DNA from: Rhodoferax bucti
GTDB taxonomy: Bacteria > Pseudomonadota > Gammaproteobacteria > Burkholderiales > Burkholderiaceae_C
Direction: 5' to 3'
NCBI RefSeq assembly: GCF_005876985.1
Contig: NZ_VAHD01000002.1
Coordinates: 496,001-560,000 of the forward strand
DNA length: 64,000 nucleotides
Shown: positions 17,314-24,361 of the stretch, one piece after another
Numbering within the stretch: position 1 is the first letter of the stretch
Layout of the letters: every line of letters starts with the position of its first letter
Notes under the pieces: model-generated
Database searches by the model: none
What the model saw: only the letters and a program-made list of their open reading frames with translations
Told to the model about the DNA's origin: nothing
Program-made: the position numbers and the translations under genes

Positions 17314-17975
17314 GCGTCGTCTCCGTCTTCATCGTCCTCGTCTACCGCTGCAGTGTGGGATGCTTCCTGGTTTGCAAGCAGGGCCTCGCGCACCAGCTGG
17401 AAGATTTCGCGGTACGAGCGGCCATGACGAACGGCCTCGCCGGGTTTCTCGGGCTTGGCATCTTTGCGGGCCTGGCGCACCAAAGCGCGCAGTTGCTGGC
17501 TGTCGGTGTCGGGGCTGAGGTTGAGCCACTGGCCGAGGGCATCGTCTTCGGCAATCAGGCGGTCGCGCCATTGCTCGGCCTGGTGCAGCACCATGGTCTC
17601 CTGCACGGAGGGCATGTGCTGCTCTTCCAGCGCTGCACGGATCTCGTCCCATTTGCCGGGATCGAGTTTGCGCATCAGCTTGCCGATGAATTGCATCTGG
17701 CGGCGTTTGCCTTCGAAGTTGGTGATGCGTTTGGCTTCCGCCACGCCTTCCACCAGCCGCTCGGGCAGTTCCAACTTGGTTATCAGGTCGGCGCGCAGCG
17801 TCAGCAGGTCTTCACCCAGCTTTTGCAGTGCGTCGCTTTCCTTTTTGAGATCGGTGCGGGTCGGTTCATCCGTACCCTTGAGTTCGCGCTTGTACTCCAG
17901 GTCCAGTGCGCTGCCTTCGGCAACGAACAAGCCCCGGACGTAATAGCCCTTTTTTAGTTTGCGTGACATAGCCAA
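17310..17975 (-). CDS. darP: ribosome-associated protein DarP (YjgA, DUF615)
   Basis: A 221-residue DUF615 protein (E. coli YjgA/DarP, 183 residues), a late-stage 50S ribosome assembly factor. Recognisable stretches are SALDLEYKRELKGTDEPTRTD near the N-terminus, ITNFEGKRRQMQFIGKLMRK in the middle and GRSYREIFQLVREAL near the end, followed by an acidic tail. It is divergent from pmbA with only 17 bp between the two start codons, the same darP/pmbA arrangement seen in many Proteobacteria. The product is cytoplasmic. Confidence 0.9.
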   Translation of the reverse strand: MAMSRKLKKGYYVRGLFVAEGSALDLEYKRELKGTDEPTRTDLKKESDALQKLGEDLLTLRADLITKLELPERLVEGVAEAKRITNFEGKRRQMQFIGKLMRKLDPGKWDEIRAALEEQHMPSVQETMVLHQAEQWRDRLIAEDDALGQWLNLSPDTDSQQLRALVRQARKDAKPEKPGEAVRHGRSYREIFQLVREALLANQEASHTAAVDEDDEDGDDA

Positions 17976-17992
17976 GTATCATAGCCGTCGCC

Positions 17993-19405
17993 ATGAAGAA
18001 ACCCACCTCCGCCCGTCCTCTGCCTTCCCCCGCATCCACCAAACCTGCCGACAGCGGTTTTGCCTACACCCGGGCTTTTTTTGAAACCCGCGTCGATGCC
18101 GCCCTGGCCCACGCCAAGAAATTGGGTGCCAGCGATGCCGGCGCCGAGGTGTCCGAAGGTTGCGGCCTGAGCGTCTCGGTGCGCAACGGCGAGCTGGAAA
18201 ATGTGGAACGCAACCGAGATAAATCTTTGGGTGTGACGGTCTACATCGGTAACCGCCGGGGCAATGCGAGCACCTCTGATTTTTCGGATGCCGCCATTGA
18301 GCAAACCGTGCGCGCGGCCTACGACATTGCCCGTTTCACTGCGGAAGACCCGTTCGCCAGTCTGCCGGATGCGGACGATATCGTTCCCGTCGACGAGCGT
18401 GACCGCAACTTGGACTTGTTCTTCCCCTGGGCCGTGACCAGCGAAGAGGCTGCGCGTTTGGCGCTTCAGTGCGAAGCTGCGGCGCTAGGGGTGAGCAAGC
18501 GCATTACCAATAGCGAAGGCGCTGCGGTGTCCGCCCAGCAATCGCATTTTTTCAGCGCACACACTCGTGGCTTCCGGGGCGGCTATGCCTCCTCGCGCCA
18601 CTCGTTCTCGGTGTCGCCGATTGCCGGTAAGGGCAAGGACATGCAGCGCGACGCGTGGTATAGCTCCATGCGCTCCGCCGATGAACTGGCCTCGCCCGAG
18701 GCAGTAGGCCGCTACGCTGCAGAGCGTGCCCTGAGCCGCCTCAAGGCTCGCAAGATCGCCACGGTGGAGTGCCCTGTGTTGTTTGAGTCGCCCTTGGCTG
18801 CCGGGCTGTTGGGCGCTTTTGTGCAAGCGGTCAGCGGCGGTGCCTTGTACCGCAAGAGCACCTTCCTGCTGGATTCCTTGGGCAAGCAAGTGCTGCCCAA
18901 GCACATTGACATTCAGGAAGACCCCTTTGTGCTGCGTGGCAAGGGCAGCTCCCCCTTCGATGATGAAGGCGTGCGCGTTCGTCCCCGCAAGGTGGTGGAC
19001 GCCGGCCGTGTGCAAGGCTACTTTTTGAGCAGCTACTCTGCCCGCAAGCTGGGCATGCGCACGACCGGTAATTCCGGTGGCTCGCACAACCTGACCTTTA
19101 CCTCGCGCCTGACCAAAGCAGGCGACAACCTGGATGCGATGTTGCAAAAGCTGGGCACCGGCTTGTTTGTGACCGAGCTGATGGGGCAGGGCGTGAACTA
19201 CGTGACCGGTGACTACTCCCGTGGCGCCAGCGGCTTCTGGGTGGAAAACGGACGCATTGCCTACCCGGTGCATGAAATCACCATCGCGGGCAATATGAAA
19301 GACATGCTCAAGGGCATCGAAGCGGTGGGCGCTGATATCTACAACTACGGTGCCAAGACCGTGGGCTCCATCCTGGTCAACCGCATGAAGGTGGCCGGTA
19401 GCTGA
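17993..19405 (+). CDS. pmbA: TldE/PmbA metallopeptidase-complex subunit
   Basis: A 470-residue PmbA (TldE) protein, partner of TldD in a heterodimeric zinc protease that trims microcins, CcdA and unfolded peptides. Typical stretches are LSVSVRNGELENVERNRDKSLGV near the N-terminus, GGALYRKSTFLLDSLGKQV in the middle, and GVNYVTGDYSRGASGFWVENG near the C-terminus. TldE subunits lack the zinc-binding HExxxH motif, and none is seen here. tldD is not in the window. A strong terminator follows. Confidence 0.94.
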   Translation: MKKPTSARPLPSPASTKPADSGFAYTRAFFETRVDAALAHAKKLGASDAGAEVSEGCGLSVSVRNGELENVERNRDKSLGVTVYIGNRRGNASTSDFSDAAIEQTVRAAYDIARFTAEDPFASLPDADDIVPVDERDRNLDLFFPWAVTSEEAARLALQCEAAALGVSKRITNSEGAAVSAQQSHFFSAHTRGFRGGYASSRHSFSVSPIAGKGKDMQRDAWYSSMRSADELASPEAVGRYAAERALSRLKARKIATVECPVLFESPLAAGLLGAFVQAVSGGALYRKSTFLLDSLGKQVLPKHIDIQEDPFVLRGKGSSPFDDEGVRVRPRKVVDAGRVQGYFLSSYSARKLGMRTTGNSGGSHNLTFTSRLTKAGDNLDAMLQKLGTGLFVTELMGQGVNYVTGDYSRGASGFWVENGRIAYPVHEITIAGNMKDMLKGIEAVGADIYNYGAKTVGSILVNRMKVAGS

Positions 19406-19428
19406 TTGCGGACCCGGGTCGGAAAAAC

Positions 19429-19453
19429 AAAAGGGGCCCTCGTGGCCCCTTTT
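19429..19453. terminator. two-way intrinsic terminator between pmbA and yqeY
   Basis: AAAAGGGGCC (19429-19438) pairs with GGCCCCTTTT (19444-19453) around a 5-base loop, with A- and T-runs on both sides. It serves pmbA on the plus strand and yqeY on the minus strand. Confidence 0.92.
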
Positions 19454-19470
19454 TCATTGGCAATCGGCGA

Positions 19471-19917
19471 TTAACCGGCCAGTGCGGCCTTGACTGCGGC
19501 AGACACCGTGCCCATTTCGGCTTTGCCAGCCAATTTGGTTTTGACCACACCCATCACCTTGCCCATGTCGCCGGGGCCGGAGGCGCCCAGTTCGGCCACT
19601 ATGGCCTTGACTTCCGCCAGCACCTCTTCAGCGCTCATGCGCTGGGGCAGGTAGGTTTGCAGCACCTTCATCTCGGCTTCTTCCTTGTCGGCCAGGTCCG
19701 CACGCTCAGCCTTCTTGAAGGCGTCGATACTGTCTTTGCGCTGCTTGATCAGCTTGTCGACGATGGCCACCACCATGGCGTCGTCCAGCACCACGCGCTC
19801 ATCCACCTCTTTTTGTTTCATCGCCGACAACAACAAGCGGATGGTGCCCAGGCGCTCGCTGTCCTTGGCGCGCATGGCGGTCTTCATGTCTTCGGTGATC
19901 TGGTCTTTGAGGGACAT
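19471..19917 (-). CDS. GatB/YqeY domain protein
   Basis: A 148-residue YqeY protein (MSLKDQITEDMKTAMRAKDS...), related to the C-terminal tRNA-binding part of GatB; its physiological role is not settled. The start at 19917 is chosen over an upstream Met because AGGAAG lies at proper distance and homology begins with MSLKDQI. It is downstream of rpsU, as is usual in this group (rpsU-yqeY-dnaG-rpoD), but here a terminator separates them and dnaG does not follow. Confidence 0.9.
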   Translation of the reverse strand: MSLKDQITEDMKTAMRAKDSERLGTIRLLLSAMKQKEVDERVVLDDAMVVAIVDKLIKQRKDSIDAFKKAERADLADKEEAEMKVLQTYLPQRMSAEEVLAEVKAIVAELGASGPGDMGKVMGVVKTKLAGKAEMGTVSAAVKAALAG

Positions 19918-19961
19918 AGCGGTGCTTCCTGAAGGTGAAACAAAAGAGGGGGGTGACAATG

Positions 19962-19995
19962 AAAAAAGCTCGCCGGAGCGTCCCCAGGCGAGCTT
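19962..19995 (-). terminator. intrinsic terminator of rpsU
   Basis: On the minus strand AAGCTCGCC (19995-19987) and GGCGAGCTT (19974-19966) form a 9-bp stem with a 12-base loop, followed by a run of T. It lies 42 bp after the rpsU stop codon. Confidence 0.88.
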
Positions 19996-20036
19996 GTGTG
20001 GGCTGGGTGCTCCTGAGAGCGACCGTGCCGCGAAGC

Positions 20037-20249
20037 TTAGTACAGCTTCTTAGGGAGTTGCATGCTGCGGATGCGCTTGTAGTTGCGCTTCACAGCGGCT
20101 GCCTTCTTGCGCTTGCGCTCGGCAGTGGGTTTTTCGTAGAACTCGCGTGCACGCAGGTCGGTCAGCAAGCCCAACTTTTCGATGGTGCGCTTGAAGCGAC
20201 GCAGTGCTACGTCAAAGGGTTCGTTTTCTTTTACACGGATCGTTGTCAT
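20037..20249 (-). CDS. rpsU: 30S ribosomal protein S21
   Basis: A 70-residue S21 ([20 protein letters not shown]...), the usual length and a typical basic C-terminus ([19 protein letters not shown]). It sits at the 3' end of 16S rRNA on the 30S subunit and helps initiation. The start at 20249 is the family start; the open frame upstream is not homologous. It ends with SMQLPKKLY followed by a good terminator. Confidence 0.96.
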   Translation of the reverse strand: MTTIRVKENEPFDVALRRFKRTIEKLGLLTDLRAREFYEKPTAERKRKKAAAVKRNYKRIRSMQLPKKLY

Positions 20250-20378
20250 TACGTAATGAATTCCAAAATATGCCGGCGGATTGCTTGGGGGAAGATCGTG
20301 CCCCACATGCCTCGCTCGGCGGTTTCCCCGTCTTTAACTAGTATTGGCCGACGGGGGTTCTGCCAGAATAGCCCGCGA

Positions 20379-21623
20379 TTATAGCGTCTTCAGGCGGGCT
20401 GCCAAGCCGTGGGCGCACGCAAAAGCGCTAGCCCAGGCCCATTGGAAGTTGTAGCCGCCCAGCCAGCCGGTCACATCTGTCACTTCGCCGATGAAAAACA
20501 AGCCGGGCTGCTTGCTTTCCATGGTCTGGCTGGAGAGCACTTTGGTGTCCACGCCGCCGGCGGTCACTTCGGCTTTGCGGTAGCCCTCGGTGCCGGTAGG
20601 CGTGAGTTCCCAGCGGGAAAGTCGCTCTGCCAATGCGTTCAGCGCCTTGTCGCTCGCTTCATTCACGGGGCGCTGCCAGTCGTGGCCCCAGGCCTGCCCC
20701 TGGCCAACCCAGGTGTCCGCCAGGCGGCTGGGGACGATGCCAGCCAGCTCGTTGGCGATGCGCTTGCGGGACGTTCCTTTGGCCTGGCTCAGGTGTTGCG
20801 CCAAGTCCACAGTGGGTGCCAAGTTGAGGCGAATAGGGGTGCCCTCTGCCCAGTAGCTGGAGATTTGCAGCACGCCGGGGCCCGAGAGGCCGCGGTGGGT
20901 AAACAGCAGGTCTTCGCGGAACGACATGCTGCTTTTCTTGGCGCCTGTAGCAATGTCCACCGGCAGCGACAAGCCAGACAGCTCGGCAAATGGCGCCCAC
21001 GTAGCCTCGTCAAAAGTCAGCGGGACCAGCGCGGGGCGGGGGGGGATCACGGGCAGGTCAAACTGCTTGGCAATTCGGTAGCCAAAGTCTGTTGCGCCGA
21101 TTTTGGGAATGGATAAACCACCCGTGGCAATCACCACGGCCGCGCAATGGATGGTGCCGCGCTCACTATCGATTTCGTAGCTGCTTGCGCTTGTTCCATG
21201 AGCGCTAGAGGTCAAAAAGCGTATATTTTTGACCGCGCAGGGCTGCCAACGCTCCACGCCACCGGCCGCGCATTCGGCGAGCAGCATGGCGATTAGGTCT
21301 TCGGCGGAGCGATCGCAAAACAGCTGGCCTTTGTGTTTCTCGTGGAAGGCGATGTTGTGCTTCTTCACCAAGCCGATGAAGTCTGCCGGCGTGTAGCGTG
21401 AAAGCGCAGACTTTGCAAAGCGCGAGTTCTCGCTGATGAAGTTGGTTGCACTCACATCTAGGTTGGTGAAGTTGCTGCGACCGCCGCCCGAGATGCGGAT
21501 TTTTTCGGCCACTTTTTCGCTGTGGTCCAGCACCAGCACCTTCAGGCCCAACTGGCCCGCGACCCCGGCACAAAACAAGCCGGCAGCCCCGGTACCCACG
21601 ATCACGACGTCAAAACTATGCAT
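20379..21623 (-). CDS. HI0933/YhiN-type flavoprotein
   Basis: A 414-residue FAD-dependent oxidoreductase of the HI0933 family. The N-terminal FAD motif is VVIVGTGAAGLFCAGVAGQ, the family mark KIRISGGGRSNFTN follows at about 45-58, and the C-terminal signature is GGVDTKVLSSQTMESKQPGLFFIGEVTDVTG. The reaction is not established for this family. Residues about 134-153 (LTSSAHGTSASSYEIDSE) coincide with an in-frame copy of the short repeat and fall between the core FAD-binding segments. The gene stands alone; a palindromic gap separates it from the nitrate cluster. Confidence 0.88.
   Translation of the reverse strand: MHSFDVVIVGTGAAGLFCAGVAGQLGLKVLVLDHSEKVAEKIRISGGGRSNFTNLDVSATNFISENSRFAKSALSRYTPADFIGLVKKHNIAFHEKHKGQLFCDRSAEDLIAMLLAECAAGGVERWQPCAVKNIRFLTSSAHGTSASSYEIDSERGTIHCAAVVIATGGLSIPKIGATDFGYRIAKQFDLPVIPPRPALVPLTFDEATWAPFAELSGLSLPVDIATGAKKSSMSFREDLLFTHRGLSGPGVLQISSYWAEGTPIRLNLAPTVDLAQHLSQAKGTSRKRIANELAGIVPSRLADTWVGQGQAWGHDWQRPVNEASDKALNALAERLSRWELTPTGTEGYRKAEVTAGGVDTKVLSSQTMESKQPGLFFIGEVTDVTGWLGGYNFQWAWASAFACAHGLAARLKTL
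21164..21222. repeat. short repeat, copy inside the HI0933-type gene
   Basis: The plus strand reads ACTATCGATTTCGTAGCTGC, then TTGCGCTTGTTCCATGAGCG and CTAGAGGTCAAAAA, close to the intergenic copy at 44427. It is read in frame on the opposite strand inside the flavoprotein. Confidence 0.88.
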
Positions 21624-21688
21624 AGGCGCGCAGTGTAGATGAGCCGCTCGCCGCCACAGTAGCAGCGAGGTTGGCCGCGCAGTCTGCT

Positions 21689-21824
21689 GCGATTTGGTGA
21701 GCGCAGCGAGTATGAGCGGCAGGCTGTGCGGGCAATATCGCTGCGTTCTCTCCGGAGGCGGTGATGACCCGGTGTGGGCAGACCCACAGCCCTCGGCTCA
21801 TACTCGCTGCGTTCGCCAAATCGC
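21689..21824. repeat. inverted repeat with 29-bp arms in the gap before the nitrate cluster
   Basis: Positions 21689-21717 pair with 21796-21824 over 29 bases with two mismatches; inside, GGCTGTG (21722-21728) pairs with CACAGCC (21785-21791). The 243-bp gap between the flavoprotein start and the end of the P-box/MCP gene holds nothing else visible. Confidence 0.8.
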
Positions 21825-21866
21825 CCCGAGTTGCAGGCCCAGGCGTTCTGCGCCCTTATCGGGTGC

Positions 21867-22553
21867 TTAGGCGTGCTGCGACTTGCGGTCGGCCAGATGG
21901 ATGGCTTTTTGCGTCAAGCCATCAATCTCGGTGCTGATGCCTGAGAGCACATTGGCCACCACCGCAAACTCGCGCCCCTGGTCGCCTGCGCGAGCGGCAA
22001 TCACCTGGGCGTTGAAGCTTACGATTTTGGCTTCGCGTGCGATGGTATGGATGTCGGAGACGATGCCGCTCAGCTGCTTGAACAGGTGGTCGGATTGGGC
22101 CTTGGAAATGGCATCGAAGGTGCTGGTGGCCTGGTTCAGCGCGCTCAGTACCTCGTCGGTGGAGTTCACGATGTCCGCGAGCAGGGTTTGCACAGGGCCC
22201 CCGCGCTCGATGGTGTCCAGCGCCCGGCGCATGCGGTCCATGAACGTTTCAATCGTCACGCCTATGCCCTGCGGACCTTCATACACCGCGCGCAACTGGC
22301 GGACGCTGGCATCGTCGTAATGGGTGAGGGTCGCGAGCAGCTTGGCTTCGCTATCGCAAAACAAGGTGAAGGTGGCGCGGGCCGCCTCCAGTTGCCGGGT
22401 ATCTCCCGCGGCGGCCAGCAGGGTTTGCATCACCACCCGCTGCGACAGCATGCGCTGGCGGGCGGCCAGATTCAGGTCTGACAGCGGGGCCGTCGAGGCG
22501 GCGACTGGTGGACGTGCGGCGGGTTGGGAGCGGACTGCAACGGGGGATGGCAT
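21867..22553 (-). CDS. soluble P-box (PilJ/NarX-type) protein with methyl-accepting-like tail
   Basis: A 228-residue protein without membrane helix. Residues 26-41 (DLNLAARQRMLSQRVV) match the P-box found in NarX/NarQ and PilJ N-terminal domains. Residues about 165-215 (IAREAKIVSFNAQVIAARAGDQGREFAVVANVLSGIS in part) match the tip of the chemoreceptor signalling hairpin, but the rest of that hairpin is missing. It is the last gene of the nitrate assimilation operon, 55 bp after cobA. One reading is a cytoplasmic nitrate-responsive adaptor; contact with a chemotaxis protein is speculation. Confidence 0.75.
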   Translation of the reverse strand: MPSPVAVRSQPAARPPVAASTAPLSDLNLAARQRMLSQRVVMQTLLAAAGDTRQLEAARATFTLFCDSEAKLLATLTHYDDASVRQLRAVYEGPQGIGVTIETFMDRMRRALDTIERGGPVQTLLADIVNSTDEVLSALNQATSTFDAISKAQSDHLFKQLSGIVSDIHTIAREAKIVSFNAQVIAARAGDQGREFAVVANVLSGISTEIDGLTQKAIHLADRKSQHA

Positions 22554-22607
22554 GGTGCAACGCGGTGGTGTGGTGAGGTGCCAAATACCGCAAGTTGCGT
22601 GCCGGTT

Positions 22608-23405
22608 CTACCGGTGGTGTGCGGCCCGGGGGGCCTCGTCCACGTCGGCCGCCGCGAGCAGGCCGGTCATGACATCGCCCACCACGATCACGCTGGGGCT
22701 GGCCAGTTGTTCGCGGACGATGGTGGCTTGCAGGGCACCCAAAGTGCAGGCGGCATGGCGCTGGTGGGGCAAGCTGGCGTTTTGGATAACGGCCACCGGC
22801 GTGTCTGCGCCCAGGCCTTGCAGCAGGCCGGCCTGGATGTCGGCGGCACCGCTGACCCCCATGTAAATCACCAGCGTGAGCTTGGCTTGGCGGGCGGCGG
22901 TGGCCAGTGCGGCCCAGTCGGTGCCGCTGTCGCCGGGCTTGGCATGGCCGGTGACAAACACCACGCCGTGGGCATGTTCGCGGTGGGTGAGGGGCACATT
23001 CAGCGAGGTGACGGCGGCCAGTCCGGCGGTGATGCCGTTGATCACGGACACGCGCACGCCGGCTTCCTCAAGATGCTCCACCTCTTCACCACCGCGGCCG
23101 AAGATGAACGGGTCGCCGCCTTTGAGGCGCACCACGTTCTCGCCCTCTTGGGCGGCGGTGATCATGAGGCGCTCAATGAAGGATTGCGGGGTGGACTTGC
23201 AGCCGCCGCGCTTGCCCACATGCACGATGCGGGCAGCCGGGTTGGCGTGGGCCACGATGGCGTCGTTCACCAAATCGTCCACCAGCACCACGGTGGCTTG
23301 CTGGATGGCCTTCAAGGCTTTGAGGGTGAGCAACTCGGGGTCGCCGGGGCCTGCGCCGACCAGGGTGACATGGCCGGCGGCCGGAGTGTGGAGATTATTT
23401 TTCAT
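22608..23405 (-). CDS. cobA: uroporphyrinogen-III C-methyltransferase
   Basis: A 265-residue SUMT with VTLVGAGPGDPELLTLKA at about 13-30 and VVRLKGGDPFIFGRGGEE at about 90-107, the two family signatures. It makes precorrin-2 from uroporphyrinogen III with two SAM. Precorrin-2 leads to siroheme, the cofactor of the NirB nitrite reductase in the same operon, which explains its place. It is the single-domain type without the CysG dehydrogenase/ferrochelatase part. Its ATG overlaps the stop of the ybiB-like gene by 4 bases. Confidence 0.94.
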   Translation of the reverse strand: MKNNLHTPAAGHVTLVGAGPGDPELLTLKALKAIQQATVVLVDDLVNDAIVAHANPAARIVHVGKRGGCKSTPQSFIERLMITAAQEGENVVRLKGGDPFIFGRGGEEVEHLEEAGVRVSVINGITAGLAAVTSLNVPLTHREHAHGVVFVTGHAKPGDSGTDWAALATAARQAKLTLVIYMGVSGAADIQAGLLQGLGADTPVAVIQNASLPHQRHAACTLGALQATIVREQLASPSVIVVGDVMTGLLAAADVDEAPRAAHHR

Positions 23406-24319
23406 AGTACGCGGTGCAAATCTTGGTGCAGGTGCAGGATGTGTGCCACTTGTTCGGCAATCGGCGCCGGAATCGGGCTGTGGCCCTGCAATACGGATTG
23501 AATGTAGGCGGCGGTGCTGGCGGCGTCAATCGCAGTGGGCAGCTCGGGCAAGGTGGTCAACGAGCCGGCTTGGTAGGCGTGCAGGTCAGTCGCTTGGCCG
23601 GCCACAAAGGCTTGCATTTTGGGGGTGCGGCGGGCATCGGCCACGGACTCACCTTCGGTGCCGCGTATCAGCAGGGCGTGGGCTTGCACCAAGGCAAACG
23701 TATCTGCCATGGAAACCGCGTATTCGGGGTGGGTGTAGCTGCTCACCAGCAGGGCCGGGCCGTTCACCGGGTTCATGAGCTTGACGAGGCTGTGCGCCGG
23801 GTTGCGCAGGTTCACCACACGGCGCACATCCAGCAGGTGCTGCAGGCCGGGCAGCAGGGTGCCAGTGGGCACAAAGGCCACGCTGCCAGTTGCTATCTTT
23901 TCAGGAGCTGCTTGCGCACGTATATCGAGCGCTGCAAGCACTTCTGACACAAAAACGCGTTTGTCTTCGGTAGGCGTTCCGTGGATCAGTACCGGCACGC
24001 CTTCGCGCGCCAGCAACAGGGCCAAGAGCGGGGTGAGCAAGGGCAGCTTGCGCGCGCCGTTGTAGCTGGGGATGACCACTACCGGCACATCGCTGGCGGG
24101 CAGCAGCGCCATGCGGCTGCGCACGGCGTCCAGAAAACCGGCCATCTCTTCGGCGGTTTCGCCTTTGATGCGCATGGCCAAGCAGAAGGCGCCCACTTCC
24201 AGGTCGGTGACGGTGCCGTCCAGCACCTGGCCCAAGAGATCGGCCGCCTGCTCGCGGGTGAGTGCGCGCGCGCCGTCTTTGCCGCGCCCGATTTCTTTGA
24301 TGTAGTTGCCAATAGCCAT
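23402..24319 (-). CDS. ybiB: YbiB-like protein (TrpD2 family, phosphoribosyltransferase fold)
   Basis: A 305-residue protein of the family that resembles anthranilate phosphoribosyltransferase but does not act in tryptophan synthesis; E. coli YbiB binds nucleic acid. Stretches such as LTREQAADLLGQVLDGTVTD and VVVIPSYNGARKLPLLTPLLAL fit this fold. Residues about 127-143 (LAALDIRAQAAPEKIATG) are an in-frame copy of the short repeat. It lies between nasA and cobA, 42 bp after nasA. Why it belongs to the nitrate operon is unknown. Confidence 0.82.
   Translation of the reverse strand: MAIGNYIKEIGRGKDGARALTREQAADLLGQVLDGTVTDLEVGAFCLAMRIKGETAEEMAGFLDAVRSRMALLPASDVPVVVIPSYNGARKLPLLTPLLALLLAREGVPVLIHGTPTEDKRVFVSEVLAALDIRAQAAPEKIATGSVAFVPTGTLLPGLQHLLDVRRVVNLRNPAHSLVKLMNPVNGPALLVSSYTHPEYAVSMADTFALVQAHALLIRGTEGESVADARRTPKMQAFVAGQATDLHAYQAGSLTTLPELPTAIDAASTAAYIQSVLQGHSPIPAPIAEQVAHILHLHQDLHRVL
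23890..23938. repeat. short repeat, copy inside the ybiB-like gene
   Basis: The plus strand reads TTGCTATCTTTTCAGGAGCT, then GCTTGCGCACGTATATCGAG and CGCTGCAAGC. It keeps the GCTAT and GGAGCTGCTTGCGC core and is read in frame on the minus strand. Confidence 0.82.
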
Positions 24320-24361
24320 CGTGGGATTGTCGGTGAAGCCAGATAACTTTTGGCTATGTCC

